From Rhizomicrobium sp. (GTDB lineage Bacteria > Pseudomonadota > Alphaproteobacteria > Micropepsales > Micropepsaceae), in contig JBBCHM010000002.1 in the NCBI GenBank assembly GCA_037200045.1, positions 605,241-669,240 of the forward strand: 64,000 bases of DNA, in the 5' to 3' direction. Positions within the stretch are counted from its first letter, which is position 1. The number at the start of each line of letters is the position of its first letter. This document shows, piece after piece, positions 37,605-46,537 of this stretch. The notes below the pieces were generated by a model that was given only the letters and a program-made list of their open reading frames with translations, searched no databases and was not told where the DNA came from. The position numbers and the translations under genes are program-made.

Positions 37605-39599
37605 TTAAGTGTAATCCTGCAACACTGGGCCCAGCGCCGCCTTGAGGGGGCCGAGCCAGGGGTCGAAGTGCTGCCACTGATCGACGCCGTCGCGGAAGAT
37701 CGGGCGGCGCACCTGTTCCGAGCTCGCGGTGCGCACCGCGCGGTCGTTCTGATAAAATTGCAGGCAGCCTTCCTCGAACGGCAGGCCGCAATAATCGAGC
37801 AGGCGGCGCACCTCCGCGTCCGGATCGTCGACCACGCGCTCATAGATCACGCGATGGATGCGCCCGGGCAGGACCTCGTCCATGTGGCGCATCAGTTCGA
37901 CATAATCGGCGTAGTAGCGGCCGAGTTCGGTCAGGTCGTAGCTGAACGCCTGGCCGCGCGCGAAATGCTGTTTGAACGCCGAGAAGCAGCAGCCGAGCGG
38001 ATGGCGCCGCGCATCGACGATCTTCGCGTTGGGCAGGATCAGGTGGATCAGCCCGGCATGGGCGAAATTGTTCGGCATCTTGTCGATGAAGAACCGCCGG
38101 CCGAGCTTGCGCTGTACCCGGGTGCGTTCGAGATATTCGGCGCCGAGGTCGGAGAACTCCTCGCGCGCGAGGTCCGCGAGCATCTCGGGATAATTCGACG
38201 CCTGGCTGCGCGCCTTGCGGCCGGAGAGCCGCCGGGCGATGGAGATGATGTCGGGCAGCTCCATCGTGCCTTCGACCTGGCTATGAGACGCCAGGATCTG
38301 TTCGAGCAGCGTCGAGCCGGCGCGCGGCAGCCCGACGACGAAGATCGGATCGGGCGCGAGGTTTCCCCAGCCGTCGCGCGCCGCGAAGAATTCGCGCGTG
38401 AACACGGCCTTGGAGCGGCGGACATGATCGGAGGTCTCGTCCGCGTCATAGATCACGGACGTCCGGCGCAGCGCATTGCCCTGCGCGTAGTGTTCGAACG
38501 CTTCGGCGTAGCGGCGCGCATCCTCCAGCGCCTTGCCGAGCGCGAAATGCAGATGATAGCGATCCTCGCCGCCCAGATCGGGCCGCGCCAGCCCGGCTTG
38601 CATCGTCTCGATGTCGGAGGCTGCGAAGGCGACGGTCTTGAGGTTCGCCAAGCTCCACCACGCCTCACCCAGCGTCGGCGCCAGCGACAGGGATTTGCGA
38701 TAGGCGGCGATGCAATCGGCCTGGCGGCCCACGGCTTTCAGCGCATGGCCGTAGCTCATCCACGCCTTGGGCTGGTTGGGGAACGCCTTGAGCACGTCCT
38801 CGTAGCAGGCGATGGCCTTGGCGTATTCGCCGATCTGACCATAGGCCGCGCCCTTGAGGGCCCGATAGGCGGGATTGCGCGCGTCGTCGCGCTGCAAGAT
38901 ATCGATCTGGGCGATGGCCTCTTCGGATTTGTTCTGGCGATGCAGCACGATGGCATAGTTGTGCCGCGCCACCGCGAAAGCGGGCGCCAACTCCAGGCAG
39001 CGCGCCAGCAGGATTTCCGCGTCGCCATAGCGGCCCAGCCGCGCGCCGATCTCCGCCAGCATGCGCAGCGCCGCGATGTTCGACGGATCCGTCTTGAGGA
39101 ACGCGCGCAGCAGCCTTTCGCCGGCCGCGAGCTTGTTGTCGCACAGCGCCATGGCGGCTTCGATCAGGCGCGGGTCCTTGGTCGCGAGGCGAAGCTGCTG
39201 CGCCGTGGCATCGGCCGCGCGCGCATCGTCGCCGATCAGCCCATATTGTTCGCCGAGGGCTGCCCAGGCGTCGCCGAAATCGGGATTGAGGCGGGTCGCC
39301 TTGCGCAGCGCGTCGATCGCCGCCTCGGTGTCGCCCAGCGCGGCGCGCGCCAGGCCGAGCTCGAACCAGACCGATGGCGCCTTCGGCTGCTCGGCGGCCA
39401 GCGCCTCCAGCGTGCCGCGCGATACGGCGACATTGCCCTGGCGCCGCTGCGCCGAGCCAAGGCAGAGCCGCGCCTGCGGATGGCCGGGCACCGCGCTCAA
39501 AATCTCGCGCGCCTGCGCCGCCGCCGCCGCCGGATCGCTGTCGAGCAGCCGCGCGGCATGCGCGAGCGCCGTCTGCAGCGATGCGGTGGCCTGGCTCAT
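37605..39599 (-). CDS. TPR-sulfotransferase fusion protein
   Basis: A 664-residue protein. Residues 1-370 are TPR units, for example AVSRGTLEALAAEQPKAPSV and KAIACYEDVLKAFPNQPKAW. Residues about 395-640 form a sulfotransferase domain: FVVGLPRAGSTLLEQILASH is the PAPS 5'-phosphosulfate loop, and DARRHPLGCCFSAFKQHFA the 3'-phosphate-binding segment. It is predicted to move sulfate from PAPS to a protein or small molecule. No signal or TM segment is visible, so it is cytoplasmic. The gene lies directly upstream of a TonB-receptor gene on the same strand and is divergent from the alpha-mannosidase gene (78 nt apart). Its substrate is unknown. Confidence 0.88.
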   Translation of the reverse strand: MSQATASLQTALAHAARLLDSDPAAAAAQAREILSAVPGHPQARLCLGSAQRRQGNVAVSRGTLEALAAEQPKAPSVWFELGLARAALGDTEAAIDALRKATRLNPDFGDAWAALGEQYGLIGDDARAADATAQQLRLATKDPRLIEAAMALCDNKLAAGERLLRAFLKTDPSNIAALRMLAEIGARLGRYGDAEILLARCLELAPAFAVARHNYAIVLHRQNKSEEAIAQIDILQRDDARNPAYRALKGAAYGQIGEYAKAIACYEDVLKAFPNQPKAWMSYGHALKAVGRQADCIAAYRKSLSLAPTLGEAWWSLANLKTVAFAASDIETMQAGLARPDLGGEDRYHLHFALGKALEDARRYAEAFEHYAQGNALRRTSVIYDADETSDHVRRSKAVFTREFFAARDGWGNLAPDPIFVVGLPRAGSTLLEQILASHSQVEGTMELPDIISIARRLSGRKARSQASNYPEMLADLAREEFSDLGAEYLERTRVQRKLGRRFFIDKMPNNFAHAGLIHLILPNAKIVDARRHPLGCCFSAFKQHFARGQAFSYDLTELGRYYADYVELMRHMDEVLPGRIHRVIYERVVDDPDAEVRRLLDYCGLPFEEGCLQFYQNDRAVRTASSEQVRRPIFRDGVDQWQHFDPWLGPLKAALGPVLQDYT

Positions 39600-39677
39600 G
39601 CCGGCCGATCAGAGGGACAGGCGGCCGAGCCTGTCAACCGCGTGCAGAAAACCCGGAAATTGCCCTAAGGTGCCGCC

Positions 39678-42600
39678 ATGACCGACGACAGATCGCCAAC
39701 CCCGCGCGGCGAATTCCAGCGCCTGCGCGGCCGCTATGCCGGCTACACCCGCACGCGGCTGAAGCAGTTCGCGCGGCGGCTGAACCGCGCCATCTATCCC
39801 GACCGCGCCCCCGCCGAGCGGATCGAGCTGGCCGGACCGACCGACCGCATTCCGTTCGAACGCGCGAAAGACCTGGATTATCGCCCCGCCGAATTGGGCG
39901 CCCCGCTCGGCCCGCTCTGGGCGACCTATTGGGCGCGGATAACCGTGAAGATTCCGGAAGGCTGGCGTGGCGCCCGCGTCGACCTCTACTGGGACACCCG
40001 GTCCGAGGCCCTGATCTGGCGGGACGGACGCTCCGTTCAGGGCCTCAACAGCGGCCGTCACACCGCTCCCCTGACGCCGGCCGCCAGGGGCGGCGAGACT
40101 ATCACTCTATATATTGAGATCGCGTGCAACCGAGCCTTCGGTGCCGCCGAAGCCGGCCATCCGGCGACCGAGGCCTATCAGCTCATCGCCTGCGACATCG
40201 GCCGCTTCGATCCCGACGCCTGGTCGCTGTTCCACGATTTCGACGTACTGCGCCAGCTTGAGGCCGACCGGGAGCCGCCGCAGACGCCGCGCTCGACCGG
40301 CGGCGTGGCACCCAAGCTGGTGCGGCCCGCGCTCGATACGACCTGGGCCGGCAAGCTGCTCCACGATCTGAACCGTGCCTGTAATCTGATCGATCCCGAA
40401 GACCGCACAACCTGGGATGCGGGGCGGCCAATTCTGGCCGGGCTGCTTGCGGCGAGGAACGGCACCGTGGCGCACGAACTCACCGCCATCGGCCACGCCC
40501 ATATCGATACCGCCTGGCTGTGGCCGATCGAGGAGACGCGGCGCAAATGCCAGCGCAGCTTCGCCAACGTCCTGGCCCTGATGGAGGCGTATCCCGAATT
40601 CAAATTCGCCTGCTCCCAGGCGGCGCAATATGTGATGATGGAAGAGAGCGATCCCGATCTCTTCGCGCGCATCCGTGCCAAGGTCGCGAACGGCCAATGG
40701 ATTCCCATCGGCGGGAGTTGGGTCGAGCCGGATTGCAACCTGCCGAGCGGCGAGTCGATCTGCCGGCAATTCCTCTACGGCCAGCGCTATTTCGAGAAGA
40801 CCTTCGGCGCGCGCTCCCGCATTTTCTGGAACCCCGACGTGTTCGGCTATGCCGGGCAGTTGCCGCAATTGATGCGCGAGGCCGGCATGGACCGCTTCCT
40901 GACGCAGAAGCTGTCGTGGAACCGCTTCACCGTGCCGCCGCATCACAGCTTTCACTGGCGCGGCATCGATGGCAGCGCGGTGCTGACGCATTTTCCGCCG
41001 TCCGACACCTATACCGGCATGGGCACCGTCGAGGAGCTGCGCTACCACGCCGCGAACTACAAGGACGCCGACCGCTCGGGCGAGGCGCTCTATCTGTTCG
41101 GCTATGGCGACGGCGGCGGCGGGCCGAACGCGACCATGATCGAAACGCTGCGGCGGACCGGCGATCTGCTGGGCGTGCCGAAAAGCACCACCCGCGACCC
41201 GAACGACTTCTACGACCGTCTTGAACGCGAAGCCGGCGACTTCGCGACGATCGAGGGCGAGCTCTATTTCGAGTACCACCGCGGCACCTATACCAGCCAG
41301 ACCGAGGTCAAGCGGCTCAACCGCCTGATCGAGGGGCGATTGCAGACGCTGGAATTGCTTTGTACCGCCGCAATGCTCGCGAACGTGAAGGCGCCGACAC
41401 GCGACGAGATCGAGAACCTCTGGCGCGTGCTGCTGACCAACCAGTTCCACGATATCCTGCCCGGCAGCAGCATCGGCGAGGTATATATCCGTACACGGAT
41501 GGAGTTGGCCGAACTGGCGGAACAGGCCGAGGCGCTTTCGCAAAAGCTGCTCGATGACTTGTCGAGTGGCGGCGGCACCACGCCGTTCAATCCCACCGGT
41601 TTCGCGCGGGACGAGATCGTCGCCGCGCCCGATGGCCGTTTGCAGCGCGTCGTCGCGGAGCCCTTCTCGGCCGGCCGGAGCGAAACGGCGCCGAGAAGCG
41701 TGCGCGTCGAGGATGCCGGCGATATCGTCCTCGACAATGGCCGGCTTCGCGCGGTGCTGGGCAAGGACGGAAGCGTTCTTTCGCTGACGCATCTTGCAAG
41801 CGGCCACGAAGCCCTTGCCGGCAAGGCCAACCGTTTCGTCTTCTACGACGACCGGCCGACGGAGTACGAGGCCTGGGACATCGATCCCTTCGCGCTGGAG
41901 ACCGGCCGGGAATGCGCGCCCGCCGAAAGCTGCGAGATCGTCGCGCACGGGCCGCTGCGCGCCGAAGTGCGGTTCGCCCGCCGGATCGGCAAGAAAAGCC
42001 GACTGACGCAGACCGTCCGCCTGGACGCCGGCGCCGATCGGCTCGAATTCGACACCGAGATCGATTGGCACGAGCGGCGCACGCTGCTGAAAGTCGCCTT
42101 CCCGCTTGCCGTCCAGGCACCGCGCGCGACCTACGAGACGATGTTCGGCGCCGTCGAGCGGCCGACCCACGCCAACACCGATGCCGACCTGGCGCAATAT
42201 GAGGTGCCCGGCCATCGCTGGGCCGATCTGTCGGAACCCGGTTTTGGCGTCTCGCTGCTGACCGATTCCCGCTACGGCTATGCGACGTTCGAGAACGTCA
42301 TGAGTCTCAGCCTGCTGCGCGGCACGCAATCGCCCGACCGCATGGCGGATATCGGCATCCATCGCCTGCGCTATGCGCTCTATCCGCATGCGGACGATTG
42401 GCGGCGGGCCGGCACGGTCGTGCAGGCCGCGCTTTTCAATCGCCCGTTGCTGTGGGCGAAGGGCGCGCCGGCCGCGATCCTGTCGAAGCCGCTGGTTTCG
42501 GCCGAACCCGGGAACGTCGTGATCGATACGATCAAGCCGGCGGAAGACGGGATGGGCTGGATCGTGCGGCTCCATGAAAGCAGCGGCGACTCGACCGAGG

Positions 42601-42743
42601 CGCGGCTGGCTTTCGGCACGGCGGTGCACGGCATCGCGCGCAGCAACACGCTGGAGGATGCCGGCGAACCGATTCCGTTGAGCGGCAATATCTGCACTCT
42701 GCCTCTGCGGCCGTTTCAGATCGCGACCCTCAGGGTGCGATAG
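39678..42743 (+). CDS. GH38 alpha-mannosidase
   Basis: A 1021-residue glycoside hydrolase of family 38, which removes alpha-mannose residues by a retaining, zinc-dependent mechanism. The N-terminal zinc motif is GHAHIDTAWLWP, with His273, Asp277 and neighbouring His275. The catalytic nucleophile is Asp387 in WNPDVFGYAGQLPQ. The three-helix region contains NQFHDILPGSSIGEVY (residues about 580-600), and the rest is the beta-sandwich C-terminal part. No signal peptide is apparent, so it acts in the cytoplasm on imported or recycled oligosaccharides. The end overlaps the convergent beta-lactamase-fold gene by 14 nt. Regulation cannot be seen. Confidence 0.93.
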   Translation: MTDDRSPTPRGEFQRLRGRYAGYTRTRLKQFARRLNRAIYPDRAPAERIELAGPTDRIPFERAKDLDYRPAELGAPLGPLWATYWARITVKIPEGWRGARVDLYWDTRSEALIWRDGRSVQGLNSGRHTAPLTPAARGGETITLYIEIACNRAFGAAEAGHPATEAYQLIACDIGRFDPDAWSLFHDFDVLRQLEADREPPQTPRSTGGVAPKLVRPALDTTWAGKLLHDLNRACNLIDPEDRTTWDAGRPILAGLLAARNGTVAHELTAIGHAHIDTAWLWPIEETRRKCQRSFANVLALMEAYPEFKFACSQAAQYVMMEESDPDLFARIRAKVANGQWIPIGGSWVEPDCNLPSGESICRQFLYGQRYFEKTFGARSRIFWNPDVFGYAGQLPQLMREAGMDRFLTQKLSWNRFTVPPHHSFHWRGIDGSAVLTHFPPSDTYTGMGTVEELRYHAANYKDADRSGEALYLFGYGDGGGGPNATMIETLRRTGDLLGVPKSTTRDPNDFYDRLEREAGDFATIEGELYFEYHRGTYTSQTEVKRLNRLIEGRLQTLELLCTAAMLANVKAPTRDEIENLWRVLLTNQFHDILPGSSIGEVYIRTRMELAELAEQAEALSQKLLDDLSSGGGTTPFNPTGFARDEIVAAPDGRLQRVVAEPFSAGRSETAPRSVRVEDAGDIVLDNGRLRAVLGKDGSVLSLTHLASGHEALAGKANRFVFYDDRPTEYEAWDIDPFALETGRECAPAESCEIVAHGPLRAEVRFARRIGKKSRLTQTVRLDAGADRLEFDTEIDWHERRTLLKVAFPLAVQAPRATYETMFGAVERPTHANTDADLAQYEVPGHRWADLSEPGFGVSLLTDSRYGYATFENVMSLSLLRGTQSPDRMADIGIHRLRYALYPHADDWRRAGTVVQAALFNRPLLWAKGAPAAILSKPLVSAEPGNVVIDTIKPAEDGMGWIVRLHESSGDSTEARLAFGTAVHGIARSNTLEDAGEPIPLSGNICTLPLRPFQIATLRVR

Positions 42744-43908
42744 AAGCTTCCAGCCGCGCCACGAACTCGGCCTTTTGCGCGTCGTCGATCCAGCGCACCA
42801 CCGCCACGACGTCGTGCTCATAGTCGATGAACACGATATTGTCGCCATTGCCGATAAAGGCGACCGCGTCCTCGCGCGCCGCCGGAAACAGCTTGCGGTC
42901 TGTGTTGAGGAACCAGTTCATGTAGCCATAGCCGGGATTGGGACCCGTCGGCGTCTTCGCCATCTTGATCCAGGCGTCGGAGAGAACCCGCTTGTCGTCC
43001 CACGTGCCATTGTTGAGACCGAGCAGGCCCATGCGCGCCAGGTCGCGCGCCGAGATGAACATGCCGCCGCCCCAATGCCCGCCGCCCGGAACGACATGGA
43101 TACGCCGTCCGCCGATCGTCACCCAGGAATTGCGATAGCCTTCCCAATGCCACGCATCCGACGCGCCAATGGGCGTCATCAGATATTGGCGTAGCACGTC
43201 GGGAAGCGGCCGCTTCCAAAGATGCGTGAGCGCCAGGGCCAAAGCGTTCACGCGGACGTCGGAATACTTCCATTGCGCGCCGACCGGCGGCGGCCCGGCG
43301 GCGAGTTCGTCCCACGGATTCTTGCCCGGCCGGTCGGCCCACCACGGCTTGCCCCACATCGTGCCGACCCAGCCCGAGGTCTGGCGCAGCATCTGGTCCC
43401 AGGTGATCGGCCGGTTGTGCGCCACGAGGAAATCCGGCGTCGGCCGGACATAGTCGATGACCCGGTCGTTCACGTCGCGGATCATGTGGCGGTCATAGGC
43501 GATGCCGGCGATGGAGGAGAGGAATGTCTTGGTCACCGAATGCGTCATGTCGATCGCGCCGGTGTCGCCCCACTCGGCCACGATATAGCCGTGGCGGATG
43601 ACGATGCCGTTGGCGGGCGCGTGCGGCTTCAGCGGGCCGATCGGATCGGAGAACGGTCCGGCGAATTGCAGCGGAATCGTGATGCGCAAATCGCGCTGGT
43701 CGATCACGCCATCGAGCGAGGCCGAGACCTCGGACTCGTTGGCGACCGCGAAATCGATCGCCGCCTTCAGCTTGGCGGGATCGAAACCCTCGGCCTGCGG
43801 CGTATGGGTCTGCCACATGCCCTTGGGCGGGAAATAATCGGCGGCGCGTGCCGGCACGGCGCCGGCGAAGGCGGTCGCGGCGAGCGCTAGGATGATGAAA
43901 GGCTTCAA
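42730..43908 (-). CDS. exported serine hydrolase, beta-lactamase class C / esterase family
   Basis: A 392-residue protein with a signal peptide (residues 1-23, ending PARAA) and a beta-lactamase-related fold. The SxxK motif is SVTK at Ser124-Lys127 in MTHSVTKTFLSSIAG. The second motif is Tyr-Ser-Asp in QWKYSDVRVN, in place of the Tyr-x-Asn of true beta-lactamases. GGGHWGGGMFISARDLARMG is the segment common to EstB/6-aminohexanoate-dimer-hydrolase-like members. It is therefore more likely a periplasmic esterase or amidase than an antibiotic-resistance enzyme. The start MKPFIILALAA fits the signal. It is convergent with the mannosidase gene and overlaps its last 14 nt. Confidence 0.87.
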   Translation of the reverse strand: MKPFIILALAATAFAGAVPARAADYFPPKGMWQTHTPQAEGFDPAKLKAAIDFAVANESEVSASLDGVIDQRDLRITIPLQFAGPFSDPIGPLKPHAPANGIVIRHGYIVAEWGDTGAIDMTHSVTKTFLSSIAGIAYDRHMIRDVNDRVIDYVRPTPDFLVAHNRPITWDQMLRQTSGWVGTMWGKPWWADRPGKNPWDELAAGPPPVGAQWKYSDVRVNALALALTHLWKRPLPDVLRQYLMTPIGASDAWHWEGYRNSWVTIGGRRIHVVPGGGHWGGGMFISARDLARMGLLGLNNGTWDDKRVLSDAWIKMAKTPTGPNPGYGYMNWFLNTDRKLFPAAREDAVAFIGNGDNIVFIDYEHDVVAVVRWIDDAQKAEFVARLEASIAP

Positions 43909-43999
43909 CGCTATCCCCGATTGGACGCGTTGTTATAGGGCTCGCCGGCGGCGCCGTCAGCCCGTCCCGGCCCTCGGAGACCTTGCGGCCCGTCTTGCG

Positions 44000-45010
44000 T
44001 CAGACCTTGATCTCGAGCCTGCACGAGAGGCCCCGAGGCAGAAATTCGAACCGCGCCGCACCCTGGTCGCCGCGCAGCGTGCGCTCGATCATCTGGGTGC
44101 CGAAGCCCTTTTTCCCGGGCGGTTTCGCGGCCGGCCCGCCTGTCTCGGTCCATTCCAGGCACAGCCTGTCGCGCGCGTCCGACAGCGACCAGGCGACCTG
44201 GATGGTGCCGGCTTCGTTCGACAGCGCGCCGTATTTGACGGCGTTGGTCCCGAGCTCATGGACCACCATCGCAAGCAGCAGCGCGTTCGAGGGATTGAGC
44301 TGAAACGCCGGACCCGCGAGCGCGAAGCGCGGCCGGTCGCTCTGCCGGAACGGCGCCAAGCCCCGCTCGACGACATCGAGAACACCGACCGATACCCAGC
44401 TTTTTTGCGTCAGAAGATCGTGCGCGTCGGCGAGCGCATGCAGCCGCGCGACGAACGCCGCGCGTTCCTCCTGCGGCGCGGAGCGGAATGTCTGCGAGGC
44501 GATCGCCTGCACGGTGCCAAGCGTGTTCTTGACGCGATGCTTGATCTCGTTGAGGAGGAGTTCACGGGCTTCCTCGCCTCGCTTGCGGTCGGAAATGTCG
44601 CGCGCGATCTTCGACGCGCCGACGATCTCGCCGCTTGCGCTCCTGATCGGCGAGACGGTCAACGAGATGTGGACCTGGCTGCCATCCTTGCGCAGGCGGA
44701 CCGTTTCGTAGTGATCGATGCGGTCGCCGCGCCGGATGCGCTCGAGGATTCCGGGCTCCTCATTGTGCCGCTCGGTCGGGATCAGGACCAGGATCGGCTG
44801 GCCGATCATCTCCTCGGCGCGATAGCCGAACAGCCGTTCGGCGCCCGCGTTCCAACTGGTGACGATGCCGGTCAGATCCTTGCTGATGATCGCGTCGTCG
44901 GACGATGCGACGATGGCGGCGAGATGCAGCGCCGCATCGGGAACGGGCGGGGCCGCGGGGTGGACCGTCATGGGGCCCCTTGCAAAATCATCGATACGCA
45001 TCCCACCCAT
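44000..45010 (-). CDS. PAS-HWE/HisKA_2-type sensor histidine kinase
   Basis: A 336-residue soluble kinase. A PAS domain (about 30-145) has the pattern ASSDDAIISKDLTGIVTSWN, then GAERLFGY. A short linker leads to LLNEIKHRVKNTLGTVQAIA, the HWE/HisKA_2 dimerisation motif with phospho-acceptor His158. The ATP domain contains VVHELGTNAVKYGAL and GFGTQMIERTL. Such kinases often feed stress or light responses in Alphaproteobacteria. The ATG at 45010 has GGAAGG five bases upstream; GTG 45028 and ATG 45001 are alternatives. It is divergent from a single-domain receiver gene whose promoter looks EcfG-dependent, so the receiver may be its partner. Confidence 0.88.
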   Translation of the reverse strand: MGGMRIDDFARGPMTVHPAAPPVPDAALHLAAIVASSDDAIISKDLTGIVTSWNAGAERLFGYRAEEMIGQPILVLIPTERHNEEPGILERIRRGDRIDHYETVRLRKDGSQVHISLTVSPIRSASGEIVGASKIARDISDRKRGEEARELLLNEIKHRVKNTLGTVQAIASQTFRSAPQEERAAFVARLHALADAHDLLTQKSWVSVGVLDVVERGLAPFRQSDRPRFALAGPAFQLNPSNALLLAMVVHELGTNAVKYGALSNEAGTIQVAWSLSDARDRLCLEWTETGGPAAKPPGKKGFGTQMIERTLRGDQGAARFEFLPRGLSCRLEIKV

Positions 45011-45079
45011 ATGTGCCTTCCGCCCCACTTTAGGGATGCTTTGGTAAGAAGATACAGCGGAGAAAGTTCCATGCCGCGG

Positions 45080-45104
45080 GGAACCAAAAATACCGTGCGG
45101 CGTT
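45080..45104 (+). promoter_or_regulatory. EcfG (sigma-EcfG) type promoter upstream of the lone receiver gene
   Basis: GGAAC at 45080-45084 and CGTT at 45101-45104 are 16 nt apart. This matches the -35 and -10 elements and spacing of promoters used by the alphaproteobacterial general-stress sigma factor EcfG. It points toward the receiver gene starting at 45189, giving a leader of about 75 nt. Confidence 0.6.
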
Positions 45105-45188
45105 GCGCGATATTCATCCCCTACGCGCGTCGCGATGGCGGTCGGTCCGCGTTATCAGGCGGGCACTTAATTCACGCAAGGTACGGAA

Positions 45189-45572
45189 TTGAACGATAAC
45201 GCCCATACGCCGGTCGTGTTGCTCGTCGAAGACGAATGGCTCGTGCGGATGGAGATCGCGGACGCGCTGGCCGAACAGGGATGGCTGGTCGAGGAGGCCG
45301 GCAGCGGCGAAGCCGCGATGGCCTATCTCGCCTGCGAAAAGCCGCTCGACATCCTCATAACCGACATTCGGTTGGCCGGTCCGCTCGACGGCTGGGACGT
45401 GGCGCAGGCCGGCCGGCGTGCGTTTCCGGAGTTGCCGGTGATCTACGCCTCCGCCAGTCCGCGGGACGATTCGCGGATGGTGCCCGGCGGCGTGTTTCTG
45501 GGCAAGCCGTCGCGGACCGAGCTTCTGGTGACGGTCTGCAAGCGCCTGCTGGGCCCGGCGGGCACGGCTTAG
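45189..45572 (+). CDS. single-domain response regulator receiver
   Basis: A 127-residue CheY-like receiver with no output domain. The acidic pocket is Glu14/Asp15 (LLVEDEW), the phospho-acceptor Asp59 (LITDIRL), and the conserved Lys106 (FLGKPS). It begins at a TTG with AAGG seven bases upstream; no ATG is available near the N-terminus. It probably acts as a phosphate relay or sink, or by binding a partner protein. The divergent HWE kinase is the most likely phosphodonor. An EcfG-type promoter places it in the general-stress regulon by inference. Confidence 0.85.
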   Translation: MNDNAHTPVVLLVEDEWLVRMEIADALAEQGWLVEEAGSGEAAMAYLACEKPLDILITDIRLAGPLDGWDVAQAGRRAFPELPVIYASASPRDDSRMVPGGVFLGKPSRTELLVTVCKRLLGPAGTA

Positions 45573-45596
45573 GTCGGGTCGGCAACGCGATGCATC

Positions 45597-45614
45597 GGGG
45601 AACCAACGTTCCCC
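45597..45614. promoter_or_regulatory. palindrome upstream of the Crp/Fnr-like gene
   Basis: GGGGAAC and GTTCCCC flank a 4-nt CAAC spacer, a perfect 7-bp dyad centred 67 nt before the TTG start. No T-run follows, so it is more likely an operator than a terminator; it could bind the Crp/Fnr-like product itself. It contains GGAAC, but no -10 CGTT at 16-17 nt. Confidence 0.35.
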
Positions 45615-45672
45615 TGGAGGCTTTGCTATTCATGCATCGGAGGGTGCGGCGGAAGCGACAAGGAGTTTTCAC

Positions 45673-46386
45673 TTGCAGGACCGCAGCCGCAATCATTTGC
45701 TCGCCTCGCTCGACGACCCCGATTGGCAGCGGATGGCACCGGAGCTTCAGCCGGTGAAGCTTGCCGTGCACAAGCAATTGGAAATACGCGGCGGTGCCGT
45801 GGAGTGGGTCTATTTTCTCCAAAGCGGCATTGCCTCCGTCATCGCCGAAAGTTCGGGCGGCCGCCAGGTCGAGACCGGAGTGATCGGATTCGAAGGCATG
45901 ACCGGCACCGGTGTCGCGATGGGCGATCCCCGCGCCGCCCAGTTGATCGTCATGCAGATCGCGGGCGAGGGCCATCGGGTCGCCGCGCCGCGGCTGCGCG
46001 AATTGCTGGCGGAGAGTCCAAGCCTGCGCGACCGGCTGTTGCTGTTCGCGCGCGCCTTCGCGATCCAGGTGGCGCATACGGCGCTGGCCAACGGCGCCGG
46101 TCTCCTGGAACAGAGGCTGGCCCGCTGGCTTTTGATGCTGCACGACCGGGTCGAGGGCGACACGCTCGCGATCACGCATGACTACATCGCGACGATGCTG
46201 TCGGTGCGGCGCCCCGGCGTTTCCGTCGCGCTGAAGGTCCTGGAGGAACAGGGGCTGACGCGCGTTAATCGCGGACTGATCGCGATCGTCGACCGCCGGG
46301 GGCTCTGGGAGAAATCCGCCGGGTTCTATGGCCGCACCGAAGAGGAATATACGCGCCTCTTGGGCTGGACGTCGCCGCGCGGCTAG
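45673..46386 (+). CDS. Crp/Fnr-family transcriptional regulator
   Basis: A 237-residue regulator with an N-terminal cyclic-nucleotide-binding-like beta-barrel (VEWVYFLQSGIASVIAE to GVIGFEGMTGTGVAM) and a C-terminal winged helix (DYIATMLSVRRPGVSVALKVL). The recognition segment RRPGVSVAL differs from the ExxSR of FNR/CRP and is typical of a large, poorly studied alphaproteobacterial subgroup. It has no FNR-type cysteines. It begins at a TTG with AAGGAG eight bases upstream. Its target genes and signal are unknown. It ends 1 nt before the convergent ccoS gene. Confidence 0.87.
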   Translation: MQDRSRNHLLASLDDPDWQRMAPELQPVKLAVHKQLEIRGGAVEWVYFLQSGIASVIAESSGGRQVETGVIGFEGMTGTGVAMGDPRAAQLIVMQIAGEGHRVAAPRLRELLAESPSLRDRLLLFARAFAIQVAHTALANGAGLLEQRLARWLLMLHDRVEGDTLAITHDYIATMLSVRRPGVSVALKVLEEQGLTRVNRGLIAIVDRRGLWEKSAGFYGRTEEEYTRLLGWTSPRG

Positions 46387-46387
46387 C

Positions 46388-46537
46388 TCAGAGGTCTTTG
46401 TCGTCGTCCAGCAATATGCGGTTGGCGTCGCCCTCCGGATCGTCATATTGGCCGCTGTTCAACGACCACAACAGAAGTCCGAGCGCGATCAAACCAAAAA
46501 GGAGCGCCGCGGCGATGATGACGGCGATGCCGTTCAC
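46388..46537 (-). CDS. ccoS: CcoS, cbb3-type cytochrome oxidase assembly protein
   Basis: A 49-residue protein with one N-terminal TM helix (about 3-25: IAVIIAAALLFGLIALGLLL) and a short acidic tail with GQYDDPEGDANRILLDDD, the conserved CcoS pattern. It is required in other bacteria for copper and haem insertion into the cbb3 oxidase. The GTG start at 46537 overlaps the ccoI stop (GTGA), so it is translationally coupled, and it closes the ccoNOQPGHIS operon. Confidence 0.9.
   Translation of the reverse strand: MNGIAVIIAAALLFGLIALGLLLWSLNSGQYDDPEGDANRILLDDDKDL

Noticed and set aside
42730..43908. Antibiotic-resistance class C beta-lactamase
   Set aside because: SxxK is present, but the second motif is YSD rather than YAN and no KTG box is evident; the esterase/amidase branch fits better.
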